From Halothiobacillus sp. (GTDB lineage: Bacteria > Pseudomonadota > Gammaproteobacteria > Halothiobacillales > Halothiobacillaceae), in contig NZ_JAQTTX010000007.1 of assembly GCF_028710545.1 (NCBI RefSeq), positions 1 to 64,000 on the forward strand: 64,000 nucleotides of DNA. Reading direction: 5' to 3'. The position numbers and the translations under genes are program-made. Each line of letters starts with the position of its first letter. The stretch's first letter is position 1. Below are positions 17,290-26,111 of this stretch, one piece after another. The notes beneath the pieces are model-generated. The model was not told the origin of the DNA and did no database searches. It saw nothing but the letters and a program-made list of their open reading frames with translations.

Positions 17290-19338
17290 ATGGTGGTTGT
17301 GATGACAAGTAAAGTAATTTCGACGACATCTCCCGGCCCGACTCCCGAAGGGAGAGTGATCAAGGACACCGTTTTTTCTGCGTCGCTGGAGGGAAACCTG
17401 CTGGGCGACCCAGTCACGCGTAACGTCACTGTTTATCTGCCGCCAGGTTACGACAACGGTGACAGGTTTCCGGTCGTCTATCTCCTTCATGGCTGGCTGG
17501 GTGATGAAACTCTGTTCATGAACCGCGATCTCCTCTATTGGAACTTCTTCCCCGCAGGTTCTGATTTCCCCGACAAGGGCATCGCCGGCATGCTCGACGG
17601 CCTGATCAGCCAAGGCAAATTGAGGGAGATGGTCGTGGTCATGCCCGACGGCGGCAACAAGTACGGCGGCAGTTTCTACACAAACTCAGCTGTAGCAGGC
17701 AACTATGAAGACTACATTGCCGAAGATCTGGTTCATCATATCGATAGTCACTATCGCACACTTCCTGACAGGGATAGCCGGGCGATCGTCGGACACTCGA
17801 TGGGTGGTTATGGCGCGTTCAAGCTCGCCATGAAGCGTCCCGATGTATTCGGCATGGTAGCGGCACACGCAGGTGTTGTGTCGCTCGAACACTTCAAGCC
17901 TTTTGTGCCTGCCGTGATCGGAGAAAACTCCGATGCGACGAAGGGACCGAATCCCGAGTTTGCCCAGGACTTCAGCGCCGAGAAACCAATGACCAGCATG
18001 TTCCTCAGCATGAGCGCAGCGTTCTCTCCGAATGCAGAAAAGCCCCCGACCTTCGTTGATCTGCCGTTCGAATATCCTGCAGGGAGACTCCTCGATGAGG
18101 TATGGGACAGATGGACGGCTCACGATATGGCCGTCATGCCCAGGGCCTACAGCGATAATCTCTCCTCCCTTAAAGCCATCTATATGGACGTCGGCGACAA
18201 AGACGAGCTGGGCGCAGCTCTTCAGGTCGAGAAACTTCATCAGGCACTGACCGGCGCCGGTGTCGCACACCAATACGAAGTTTACGATGGCGGACATACC
18301 AGCAAAGCGTTTGAACGGCTTTCGATTTCTCTATCATTCATATCGAACCACCTGACGGGTGCAGTCATCCTCCATGGTTACTCGTTGCCCTACGGTCACC
18401 GTATCGGCTATTACGATGCTTGCGTGGGCAAGCTGACCCAAAGAGAGATGAACTACGAGACCGATTTCCCTGCCCTCGTAGAGACGGAAAAGGGCGAAAT
18501 TCTGGTCTGCCAGTCACTGCCACGCAGTGACTTGTGCATCGAAGTGCAAGAAGTCGAACACGGCAAAGACATCGAAATCAAGCAACTGTCCTGTAAGATC
18601 GCGAAAAAAGAGCTGCTGTCCCACGATGTGATGCGTTTGTACTTGGAGCTGCCGGATTCACAGCGTCTGCAGTTTTTCGCCGGGCAGTACCTGGATGTCT
18701 TACTGAAGGACGGAAGGCGCCGCAGCTTCTCGATCGCCAACGCCCCCCACGATGACAAGTACCTTGAGCTTCATATTCGCCACGTGGAAGGGAGCGAATA
18801 CACCCATTTCATCTTTCATGAACTGAAAGAGAAATCGATCTGGCAGATCGTGGCCCCACTGGGCAGTTGCTATCTCCGAGAGGACTCGGAACGCCCGATC
18901 ATCCTCATGGGCGGGGGTACCGGCTTCGCTCCCCTCAAGGGTATGGTGGAACATGCCTTTTTCATCGGCGAGACCCGACCCATTCGCCTATTCTGGGGCG
19001 TACGGGCGCTTCGTGATCTCTACCTCAGCGATCTTCCCCGCCAATGGGAAAAGGATCACCCGAATTTCAAGTTCACCCCAGTTCTCTCGGATCCCTTGCC
19101 TGAGGACCAATGGACAGGCGAAAGCGGATGGGTGCATGACGCCGTTGTGCGGGCATGTCCGGACATGAGCGGGTACGATGTATACATTAGTGGCCCCCCT
19201 GTCATGATCCGGGTCTCGGAACAAGCCTTCCTTGCGCAGGGACTTCCCGAACGCAGGCTCTTCTCGGACGCCTTAGAGTTCAACCGGTCTCCGATGCAAC
19301 AAGTAGCGAGTGCACTAGACGGCAAAGGCCGCGAATGA
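17290..19338 (+). CDS. Fusion protein: esterase / degenerate [2Fe-2S] ferredoxin / FNR-type flavin reductase
   Basis: A 682-residue fusion. Residues about 20-345 are an esterase-D/enterochelin-esterase-like hydrolase with nucleophile Ser170 in GHSMGGYG and a late His in YDGGHT. Residues about 360-440 align with a plant-type [2Fe-2S] ferredoxin, but of the four cluster ligands the first is His370 and the second Tyr375; only Cys378 and Cys407 remain. Residues about 440-675 are a ferredoxin-NADP-reductase module with FAD motif RRSFSIANAP and nicotinamide motif ILMGGGTGFAPLKGM, like AscD/DdhD reductases. The start could also be the ATG at 17302. The esterase could release a product; the reductase could serve the luciferase-like enzyme. 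The ferredoxin part probably holds no normal cluster. Confidence 0.8.
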   Translation: MVVVMTSKVISTTSPGPTPEGRVIKDTVFSASLEGNLLGDPVTRNVTVYLPPGYDNGDRFPVVYLLHGWLGDETLFMNRDLLYWNFFPAGSDFPDKGIAGMLDGLISQGKLREMVVVMPDGGNKYGGSFYTNSAVAGNYEDYIAEDLVHHIDSHYRTLPDRDSRAIVGHSMGGYGAFKLAMKRPDVFGMVAAHAGVVSLEHFKPFVPAVIGENSDATKGPNPEFAQDFSAEKPMTSMFLSMSAAFSPNAEKPPTFVDLPFEYPAGRLLDEVWDRWTAHDMAVMPRAYSDNLSSLKAIYMDVGDKDELGAALQVEKLHQALTGAGVAHQYEVYDGGHTSKAFERLSISLSFISNHLTGAVILHGYSLPYGHRIGYYDACVGKLTQREMNYETDFPALVETEKGEILVCQSLPRSDLCIEVQEVEHGKDIEIKQLSCKIAKKELLSHDVMRLYLELPDSQRLQFFAGQYLDVLLKDGRRRSFSIANAPHDDKYLELHIRHVEGSEYTHFIFHELKEKSIWQIVAPLGSCYLREDSERPIILMGGGTGFAPLKGMVEHAFFIGETRPIRLFWGVRALRDLYLSDLPRQWEKDHPNFKFTPVLSDPLPEDQWTGESGWVHDAVVRACPDMSGYDVYISGPPVMIRVSEQAFLAQGLPERRLFSDALEFNRSPMQQVASALDGKGRE

Positions 19339-19426
19339 ATGCGAATGGAGAAAAGATGCGGGGGAGGATAACCGGATGACGTTGGTCGATCTCACCCCTT
19401 ACCCACATTATTATGAAGAGTGATCT

Positions 19427-19918
19427 ATGGGAATACGCAATGGTGAACCTGCCGATTACCCGCATGTCATCCAGCGACTGGACGAGTGGTGGGGAGGAAG
19501 GGAAATGCATCAGATGCTGCCCAAGTTATTTTTCATCCACTTCCGGCCCACCACCTTTGTCTGGGAAGAAAACGGCAAAATTGTTGGTTTCGTCGCGGCA
19601 TTCATGTCCCAGACCTTCCCTGATCGCGCTTATTCGCACTTCATCGGCGTTGATCCTGAATTTAGGCGCAAAGGGATCGGACAGGCTCTCTACCTCCATC
19701 TATTTTCTGTCGTTAAGGCCCTTGGCGGCACCAGCGTACATGCGGTCACCGCGCCGACTAATATATACTCACTCGCCTTCCATCGACACCTCGGATTCCG
19801 CTTTGATCCGGGAAAACCTGACGAAAACGGAATACCTGTAGTGGAGAATTACGATGGCTTGGGAGGCGCCCGCGTACTCATGACGCGACGGCTGGGAGGG
19901 GACCATGGCCGGGAGTGA
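19427..19918 (+). CDS. GNAT-family N-acetyltransferase
   Basis: A 163-residue GNAT protein. Motif A, the acetyl-CoA pyrophosphate loop, is FIGVDPEFRRKGIGQALY near residues 72-89, and the C-terminal motif B is NIYSLAFHRHLGFRFDP. A GAAGAG ribosome binding site lies 8 bases before the ATG. The gene overlaps the following condensation gene by 14 bases. Within a peptide-polyketide cluster it may acetylate a precursor amine or the product for self-protection, or load an acyl group; nothing in the sequence selects among these. Confidence 0.85.
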   Translation: MGIRNGEPADYPHVIQRLDEWWGGREMHQMLPKLFFIHFRPTTFVWEENGKIVGFVAAFMSQTFPDRAYSHFIGVDPEFRRKGIGQALYLHLFSVVKALGGTSVHAVTAPTNIYSLAFHRHLGFRFDPGKPDENGIPVVENYDGLGGARVLMTRRLGGDHGRE

Positions 19919-21230
19919 CGACAAGAATGCCGTAGTTCGGTATCCCCTCTCTCCAACACAGAGCGGCATGCTTTTACGAACACTAATGCGTCGCAATGAA
20001 CCCGTCGACGTCGAACAGATCGTCCTTCGTCTCGGAACGAAGCTCGACCACGCGACGCTGCAAAAAGCGTGGGGGCATCTGGTGGCAGACGAGCCAATTT
20101 TGCGCACCTATATGAATTGGCGGACGGTCGGCGGCCCTTTCCAAGAGGTGGTGGAGTCTGTGAATCATGGGGTCAAGCTTATCGAGCTTCCGGATAACAG
20201 CGAACAGGAAATCACACGCCTCTCCCTCGAAAGCAGAAACACTCCCTTTGACATCGAGGTGGCGCCACTGGCACGGCTGATGCACATTATCTGCGAAGAC
20301 TGCTCGATACTGGTCTGGACGTTGCATCACATCCTGTTCGACGGCCGCTCCTACGTCCTGTTGCTGGACGCGCTGTTCCGCACCTACCGACAGATTCTCG
20401 CGGGCCAAATCCACAAAGTACCGTTATACCGTCCGTTCCGGGAGTTCATCGCGTCGTTGGAGACCCTGGATCGGGAAGCCGCGAAAAGCCACTGGCAGCG
20501 CATTTTCAACGAATACACACCGCTGTCTTCGTTGTGCCAAAAGGATCTCCCGAGATCGAACGACACGGAGACTGAGGTCGCCGTGGTGAAGCGACTGAGC
20601 GCTGCGGATACCCAGGCGCTGGTTCAATGGTCGGAACAGCATGGCGTCACCCTCGTCAGCACCCTTTATGGCCTCTGGTGTACCACGCTGAGTATACTCA
20701 CCGGTTCTCTCGACATCGTATTCGGTGTTACGCTCGCCGGCCGCCACGTCAACGGTGAAGTATTCGATGGTCTCGGCCTCTACATCAATACGCTACCGCT
20801 ACGCTGGACTGGCCACGGCAATCGCACTTTCGCCGAAACAGCCGTTGATCTTCGCAAACAGATCCTGGCACTACGCCCTTATGTCCAGACATCGTTGACC
20901 GACATCCATCGCTGGGTAGGCATAGCCCCGGGGTACCATCTGTTCGAGACACTGGTCGTCTACGATCATCAATCACTGGAAACACGGCTTAACACCACAC
21001 ATCCTTCCTTCTCTGACTGCCGAGTAGAGGAGTACGGTTCAACCGGCTTTCCTCTCACCTTGGTTGCATTCGGATCACCTGTTTTAGAAACACGGGTGAT
21101 AGGCGATCCTTCTTGTATTTCACAGGCTAAGGCTGTTCAAGTCATTGAGCTGCTGCATAAATTGGCGCGAGCCATACCACGCCACACTCCGCAGCCCATC
21201 GCCCAACTGGTTGGTCAGTTTGCCTCATGA
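19905..21230 (+). CDS. Free-standing condensation-domain protein with intact HHxxxDG motif
   Basis: A 441-residue NRPS condensation-superfamily protein, again without other domains. It has LSPTQSGMLLR (C1), the catalytic motif HHILFDG at residues 141-147, a GVTLAGRHVNGEVFDGLGLYINTLPLRW block and a C-terminal helix region. As the catalytic histidine is present it should be able to form an amide or ester bond between two carrier-bound or free partners. It is coupled upstream to the acetyltransferase gene and downstream to the phosphopantetheinyl transferase gene (ATGA overlap). It may supply the activity missing from the condensation protein at 14.7 kb. Confidence 0.88.
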   Translation: MAGSDDKNAVVRYPLSPTQSGMLLRTLMRRNEPVDVEQIVLRLGTKLDHATLQKAWGHLVADEPILRTYMNWRTVGGPFQEVVESVNHGVKLIELPDNSEQEITRLSLESRNTPFDIEVAPLARLMHIICEDCSILVWTLHHILFDGRSYVLLLDALFRTYRQILAGQIHKVPLYRPFREFIASLETLDREAAKSHWQRIFNEYTPLSSLCQKDLPRSNDTETEVAVVKRLSAADTQALVQWSEQHGVTLVSTLYGLWCTTLSILTGSLDIVFGVTLAGRHVNGEVFDGLGLYINTLPLRWTGHGNRTFAETAVDLRKQILALRPYVQTSLTDIHRWVGIAPGYHLFETLVVYDHQSLETRLNTTHPSFSDCRVEEYGSTGFPLTLVAFGSPVLETRVIGDPSCISQAKAVQVIELLHKLARAIPRHTPQPIAQLVGQFAS

Positions 21231-21985
21231 TCGTGAGAACCGCGTCAAGCGTAGAACAAACCATTGGCGAGCTCGGTGAGATTAGTATATGGCTCGCCGC
21301 TACACCGAACCAGGCGACCGATCAGTGGCGAGAGGATCGGCTGAAGATATTGTCTGCCGACGAACGCATTCGTCACGACGCCTTCCATTCTCAACAGGAC
21401 CGCGACCTCTACCTCTGCGCCCACACCTTGCTGCGCCACGCCCTCTCTGCCCATACTGAAATCCCCCCCTCCAGTCTCCAGTTCCAGCGCAATCCCTTTG
21501 GAAAGCCGGCCCTGGTTTCCACAACACGTGGCGAATTGCCCCAATTCAATCTTACCCACACCAAGGGATTAGCTGCCTGTATCATCGCCGGAACGCGCCC
21601 TTGTGGAATCGATCTGGAACTTGTCCAGCAGAAGGCGGAGCTTTTGAAGATAGCCGACCGCTGGTTTTCGGCCGAAGAAGTCGAGCAGTTGCAGAGGCTC
21701 TCCGGTGAATGGCGTTATGAGCATTTCTACTCCCTGTGGACTCTGAAAGAGGCACTTCTCAAGGCTTACGGCTGCGGCCTGCTACAACCGCTCAATAGCT
21801 TCGGATTCCGCTTTCCGGCAAATGAACACGGGACAATAGAACTGGTACACCAAGAGCATATATCCACCGGCGAGTCGTGGCACCTCGAACTCTACTCGCC
21901 CTTGTCAGGCTACCGGATGGCGGTAGCGATTGCAGAACGTAGCGGACCAATACCGCCGATTAGGCAATATTGGCCGGAGTTCTAA
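21227..21985 (+). CDS. Sfp-type 4'-phosphopantetheinyl transferase
   Basis: A 252-residue Sfp-family enzyme that transfers phosphopantetheine from CoA to the carrier serines, here Ser574 of the A-PCP protein and Ser1478 of the PKS. Magnesium and CoA motifs are present: GIDLE (Asp129, Glu131) and WTLKEALLKAYG (Trp171, Lys174, Glu175, Lys179), as well as FNLTHTKG before them. The ATG at 21227 overlaps the condensation gene. Its presence shows that the cluster carries its own carrier-activating enzyme. Confidence 0.93.
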   Translation: MIVRTASSVEQTIGELGEISIWLAATPNQATDQWREDRLKILSADERIRHDAFHSQQDRDLYLCAHTLLRHALSAHTEIPPSSLQFQRNPFGKPALVSTTRGELPQFNLTHTKGLAACIIAGTRPCGIDLELVQQKAELLKIADRWFSAEEVEQLQRLSGEWRYEHFYSLWTLKEALLKAYGCGLLQPLNSFGFRFPANEHGTIELVHQEHISTGESWHLELYSPLSGYRMAVAIAERSGPIPPIRQYWPEF

Positions 21986-22244
21986 ATCAATCACTGACCA
22001 TCGCCCACATTATGATTTTAAGTCGCCCCTCCGATTTATGTCCGCATCAGTTCAGATGGAAAGTCAATACAACGACTGTTTCAGCTAGGTTAGAGTTGAC
22101 GTTCGGTCGCTGAAATGTAAGGATTTGATGGCTAAATAAGCGACCCCTGAAATCGCAAAACCTTGAATGTTTCGAACAGCTGGCGATATCGGTTACCCCT
22201 TTACCAACCCAATCACATCGTAAAAAGCAACCGAGTAATCGAAT
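21986..22244 (+). other. Intergenic region, AT-richer than its flanks
   Basis: A 259-base stretch between the phosphopantetheinyl transferase and second aminotransferase genes. I see no gene, terminator or recognisable operator. The break in tight gene packing and the lower G+C suggest that the aminotransferase/acetyltransferase pair has its own transcription start. Confidence 0.3.
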
Positions 22245-23417
22245 ATGGAATCTTTTTCGTCTCTGATGGAAATAACTAGCCGCCCGAACCTCGTGTTCAT
22301 ATCAGGACACGGCTCATGGCTTAAAGAGCGTGGCGGCGAGGAGTACCTCGATTTCATCCAGGGATGGGCGGTCAACTGTTTAGGCCACTCGCCTAGGGTT
22401 TTGGTCGAAGCCGTCGCCGAACAGGTGGGGCGACTGATCAACGCCAGCCCCGCCTTTTACAACGAGCCGATGATTCGTCTCGCCGATATGCTCACTGCAA
22501 ACAGCTGCTTCGATCGAATTTTTTTCGGCAACAGCGGTGCAGAGGCCAACGAGGGAGCGATCAAGCTTGCCCGCAAATGGGGCGCTCGTCACCGTGATGG
22601 CGCCTACGAAATCATCACCATGGAGCACGGCTTCCATGGCCGGACCCTAGCAACCATGTCTGCCTCCGGGAAAGCGCAATGGGAAAAACTGTTCGAGCCG
22701 AAAGTTCCCGGCTTTCCAAAGGTCCCCTTGAATGACTTGGCAGCGGTGAAGGAGGCCATCAATGAGCGGACGGTTGCGGTGATGCTCGAACCGGTTCAGG
22801 GCGAGGCCGGAGTGTATCCCGCCACTCCCACTTTTTTGCAAGGACTGCGAGATATCACCCGCGAACACAACCTGCTACTGATTTTCGATGAGGTTCAGAC
22901 CGGTATGGGCCGCACCGGTTCGCTATTCGCCTACCAACACAGCGGCGTCGAACCCGACATCATGACCCTTGGAAAAGGGCTGGGCGGCGGCGTGCCGATT
23001 TCGGCGCTGCTTGCTAAGGAACCCGTCTGTGCTTTCGAACATGGTGACCAGGGGGGGACCTTCAACGGCAACCCATTGATGACCGCTGCCGCTGGCGCCG
23101 TGCTCGAAACCCTCATCCAACCTGGTTTCCTCGACAATGTTCGCACTCAGGCAGCCTATCTGCGCAAGCGACTGGAAAGCATATCAACGCGGCACGGACT
23201 TGGTGAGATCCGTGGCTGCGGAATGTTGCTCGCCCTCGACACCGTTACGGCGATAGCGCCGAACGTCGTTGGGGCTGCACTCGACCGCCGCCTGATACTC
23301 AACGCCCCCCGTCCGTCAACGCTCCGCTTCATGCCCTCATTGACAGTAACGAAAGATGAGATCGATCACATGGCAGAGATACTTGATGACACACTCGGGG
23401 AGCTTGTCCGGAAATGA
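22245..23417 (+). CDS. Class III aminotransferase, acetylornithine-aminotransferase (ArgD) type
   Basis: A 390-residue class III PLP enzyme of ArgD/GabT length. Motifs are [34 protein letters not shown] (phosphate site), [42 protein letters not shown] and the PLP lysine in [14 protein letters not shown]. ArgD-type enzymes move an amino group between glutamate and an N-acyl aldehyde; related ones act on omega-amino acids. The gene overlaps the following acetyltransferase gene by 4 bases, and an aminotransferase/acetyltransferase couple of this kind would fit an N-acetylated diamino-acid route. Housekeeping argD is possible but less likely in this setting. Confidence 0.85.
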   Translation: MESFSSLMEITSRPNLVFISGHGSWLKERGGEEYLDFIQGWAVNCLGHSPRVLVEAVAEQVGRLINASPAFYNEPMIRLADMLTANSCFDRIFFGNSGAEANEGAIKLARKWGARHRDGAYEIITMEHGFHGRTLATMSASGKAQWEKLFEPKVPGFPKVPLNDLAAVKEAINERTVAVMLEPVQGEAGVYPATPTFLQGLRDITREHNLLLIFDEVQTGMGRTGSLFAYQHSGVEPDIMTLGKGLGGGVPISALLAKEPVCAFEHGDQGGTFNGNPLMTAAAGAVLETLIQPGFLDNVRTQAAYLRKRLESISTRHGLGEIRGCGMLLALDTVTAIAPNVVGAALDRRLILNAPRPSTLRFMPSLTVTKDEIDHMAEILDDTLGELVRK

Positions 23418-23881
23418 ACGATCAATGGAGGATCACTCGGGCAACGGCTGATGAAGCACTAATCATTGTTCGGCTGGTTTCCCGTTTGCTTACGGAAGTG
23501 GCCGCAGCGCCCCTGCCGATGCCCGAAGACGAGGCGACGGAACTGTGTCTTGCCATGATGGGCGGGGGTAACTATTTCCCCATACTCGCCTACTCGACTG
23601 CGCAACCAGCTGGTGTCCTGTGTCTGGGAAGGGGACAGGCCCTTTACGCCGGAGGAGAATTCGGAATTATCGAAGAGCTCTACATCGCTCCAGAGTTTCG
23701 TGGAGAGGGCTTAGGCAGGAGGTTAATCGCCCACGCAGAGTTGGTAGCCAAGGAAAAACACTGGAAACGCTTGGAGGTCGGCGCACCGCGCTCCCCTCGT
23801 GGCGACGCCGCTGTCCTCTTTTATGAGAACAGTGGTTTCACCCGGCTCGGGCCCAGGTTATTCAAGGCACTCGACGAGTAA
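23414..23881 (+). CDS. GNAT-family N-acetyltransferase
   Basis: A 155-residue GNAT protein with the acetyl-CoA loop [22 protein letters not shown] near residues 90-111 and a C-terminal [15 protein letters not shown] motif. It starts inside the aminotransferase gene (ATGA) and is the last intact cluster gene; insertion-sequence debris begins within about 100 bases of its stop. Possible roles are acetylation of an amine made by its partner or resistance. The substrate cannot be told from sequence. Confidence 0.85.
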   Translation: MNDQWRITRATADEALIIVRLVSRLLTEVAAAPLPMPEDEATELCLAMMGGGNYFPILAYSTAQPAGVLCLGRGQALYAGGEFGIIEELYIAPEFRGEGLGRRLIAHAELVAKEKHWKRLEVGAPRSPRGDAAVLFYENSGFTRLGPRLFKALDE

Positions 23882-23976
23882 AGCCCCTATTCGAATAGAA
23901 CCACCTCGTGCCGCCGTGTTCGGTTCCGTTTCTGGAGATCGAGCTGTAGATCATCGCCCCCCGAACCAGAGAGGAA

Positions 23977-24264
23977 GTGCGCGGGGGCGTCCGGTTCATC
24001 CTGATCGATGCGGTGATTCTTGATGAGCTCGGTTACCTGCCATTCCCTGAGTCAGTTGGTGCTTTGCTCTTCCACCTCATCAGCCAGCTCTATGAGAAGA
24101 CATCGCTGATCATCACCACCAACCTCAGCTTTGGTGAATGGGTCAACGTGTTCGGCAACGCAAAAATGACCACAGCCTTGCTCGATCGCATCACCCACCA
24201 CTGCGACATCCTCGAAACCGGCAACGATTCCTACCGCTTCAAACAGCGCAAGAAATCAGCCTGA
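23977..24264 (+). pseudogene. Remnant of IS21-family IstB ATPase
   Basis: About 85 residues match the C-terminal half of the IS21 helper ATPase Ist[53 protein letters not shown] is recognisable in parts ([44 protein letters not shown]). The N-terminal half with the Walker A motif and the istA transposase are absent, so the fragment cannot function. It marks a past insertion at the end of the biosynthetic cluster. Confidence 0.85.
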
Positions 24265-24318
24265 TATCCTGGTCAAAATTGGACGCTGTTGGGTGGTCAA
24301 TTTTCGACGCTGTTTGAC
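24265..24318 (+). repeat. Likely end of the IS21-family element
   Basis: Two similar short runs, TGGTCAAAATTGGACGCTGT and TGGTCAATTTTCGACGCTGT, follow the istB remnant directly and end in TTGACA. Such repeated ends are typical of IS21 elements. The matching left end is not present in this stretch. Confidence 0.5.
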
Positions 24319-24319
24319 A

Positions 24320-24517
24320 GCCCTCGGCAAGAAGAACTGGTTGTTCGCCGGTAGTGAACGGGCCGGCAAACGAGCGGCGGCCATTCAGAGTCTGTTTGCC
24401 ACCGCCAGGCTCAACGACATTGAACCGGCTGCCTGGTTGAAGGACACCCTCGAAAAACTACCCACCTGGCCAAACAGCCGCATCGACGAATTGTTGCCGT
24501 TCAAACCACCTGCATAA
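24320..24517 (+). pseudogene. C-terminal remnant of an IS66-family transposase
   Basis: The frame encodes the conserved IS66 transposase C-terminus (LGKKNWLFAGSERAGKRAA, then DIEPAAWLKDTLEKLPTWPN and RIDELLPF). The catalytic part is missing. It abuts the IS21 end, so one element was probably broken by the other. Confidence 0.85.
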
Positions 24518-24635
24518 ATTGCCCGAGTTTTACAGGTGGGGCGGCCGGACGCTTACACTACAGAGTAGTGATCGTGACCGGAAAAGAGCACGATGCGCCA
24601 GAAGAGCTGTTAGACCGCTGGATTGCGGTAGTCCG

Positions 24636-24696
24636 TTAGCCGGAAGACTTGATTGGCGAAAATGAGTTGCTCAAGATCATCGACGAGGCGAAGTGA
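24636..24696 (+). pseudogene. Short IS256-like transposase fragment
   Basis: About 20 codons read PEDLIGENELLK, a phrase typical of the N-terminus of IS256-family transposases. The same phrase recurs on the opposite strand at 24.9-25.1 kb. Too short to be functional, and only weakly assignable. Confidence 0.4.
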
Positions 24697-24889
24697 CAGT
24701 AGGTATGTAAACTCGAAGCCTAGAGCGGTTAGACCTATCTGCTGATAAGCAAGTCCCGATGACGGACCTGGACAAGAATCGCCCCATTCCTCAGTTATTA
24801 ATCCCAAACCGGGATCCACGCCCGAATGAGAGTGCATGAAAAAAGTGGTTGTATCTGGCGCTTAGGAGCATCCGCCAGAAGTGGATCAT

Positions 24890-25087
24890 GCCGATGGTTG
24901 ATTCTTGCCGTGCCCCAGGTGCTCGGCCATCTCGGCTTGTAGCGCTTTCTCGACCAGAATCTTGGTGAGCTGCTTGAGCACCCCGTTCTCGCCAATCAAG
25001 TCTTCCGGCTTGCGGTAGTTCAACCATCAGGCTGTTTATCAGATCTTCAGGTACATCGTGCTTCTTTACGGTCATTATCATCGCTCC
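24890..25087 (-). pseudogene. N-terminal remnant of an IS256-family (mutator-type) transposase
   Basis: Reading from 25087 on the minus strand, MTVKKHDVPEDLINSLMV is followed, after a one-base frameshift, by KPEDLIGENGVLKQLTKI and LQAEMAEHLGHGK. These are the opening motifs of an IS256-family transposase. The rest of the gene is gone. A likely element end (GGTTACACAAAAATTCTTAC, near 25119-25138) lies just upstream in the expected place. Confidence 0.75.
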
Positions 25088-25116
25088 TGGCAATGCGGCA
25101 GTTTCCTGCCAAGGGA

Positions 25117-25145
25117 CCGGTTACACAAAAATTCTTACACCCTCC
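25117..25145 (-). repeat. Probable terminal repeat of the IS256-family remnant
   Basis: The segment carries the pattern ACC-GGTTACACAAAAAT followed by a C-rich run, which resembles IS256-family ends, and lies about 30 bases before the transposase remnant start. No partner end was recognised. Confidence 0.4.
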
Positions 25146-25282
25146 ATGCCGATCCAAAATTGGAACACGTACCAGACTCGTTTTATTCCAGTTCGAAGAT
25201 CAAATATCTGAATATTCCCATGAGCACTTCTGTGGATACCGATCGCAAACACCAAGATGACAAAATAGAATAGTTGGTTATA

Positions 25283-25996
25283 TTAGTTTAGAATCCCGAG
25301 AACCGCTGCCCTGACCGCTGCCACCGTCTTGTTGACACAATTCAGCTTCTGCATGGCATTTGCGATGTGAAAATTCACTGTCCTCTCGGAAAGATTCATT
25401 ATGCGAGCGGCTTCCCCAGCCGTTTTTCCTTCTGCTGTCCATCTAAGTACGTCCTTTTCTCTCGACGAAAGAAAAATCGTGGTTTCCGGGAGCATTCTGA
25501 ATGAAATAAGATCGCCCATGCATTGATGAGCGACTTGCGTCAACCACACTAAGCGATAGCCGACCTTCTTAAGCTCAGATTCAGACAGGGGGTCGTTGCT
25601 GCGAGTCAGTGTCAGCAACCCCCGTATACCCTGCGTATTCGTACTAGCCTGCGCCCAGCCATATTGCAACCCATGAGACCTGGCCTCCTCCCAAAACGCA
25701 CGATCACCACTTATTTCATCGTCAGACCAAACGACCGGTGTCGTCGATCTCCCCCCATGATTTACGATTGGGTCAATCGCCAGATAATTCTCGTCTACAT
25801 AACGCTGTTGCCAGCGCAGAGAGTAGTTATTGAACATCACGACCTTGGGCTTGGTCATGTTTAAGGGAAGCTTTAATCCGTACGCACAGTGTTCGAAACC
25901 TAGCTCCCGTGCCTCACGCTGGATCAAATCGAATAGTTCCGCCTCCCCTTGCATCGATTGCATTTGCGATATGAAGTCGCCTTGCCAAAGTTTCAA
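25283..25996 (-). CDS. LuxR-family quorum-sensing transcription factor
   Basis: A 237-residue LuxR-type protein. The autoinducer-binding domain (about 20-165) keeps the conserved Trp62, Tyr66, Asp75, Pro76 and Trp90 (RWQQRYVDENYLAIDP, VVWSDDE). The C-terminal GerE-type helix-turn-helix (about 172-235) reads LSSREKDVLRW, EAARIMNLSERTVNFHI. The start is TTG at 25996: a strong GGAGG lies 9 bases upstream of it and no ATG fits better. It is divergent from a small gene and luxI. It should bind an acyl-homoserine lactone and act at the lux box at 26645. Confidence 0.93.
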   Translation of the reverse strand: MKLWQGDFISQMQSMQGEAELFDLIQREARELGFEHCAYGLKLPLNMTKPKVVMFNNYSLRWQQRYVDENYLAIDPIVNHGGRSTTPVVWSDDEISGDRAFWEEARSHGLQYGWAQASTNTQGIRGLLTLTRSNDPLSESELKKVGYRLVWLTQVAHQCMGDLISFRMLPETTIFLSSREKDVLRWTAEGKTAGEAARIMNLSERTVNFHIANAMQKLNCVNKTVAAVRAAVLGILN

Positions 25997-26111
25997 AGCT
26001 CGTTACCTCCATGTGGAATAACTTATGTATTCAATCTGTTAGCTTTGACACTATTCACCCTTCGGTATCTCATGTAACGTTGCTCGCTTCAGAACAACGT
26101 AGTGATGAACC

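Noticed and set aside
24791-25093. A 100-codon minus-strand protein
   Set aside because: Only its first residues fit an IS256 transposase; beyond that the frame is shifted, so it is a remnant rather than a gene.
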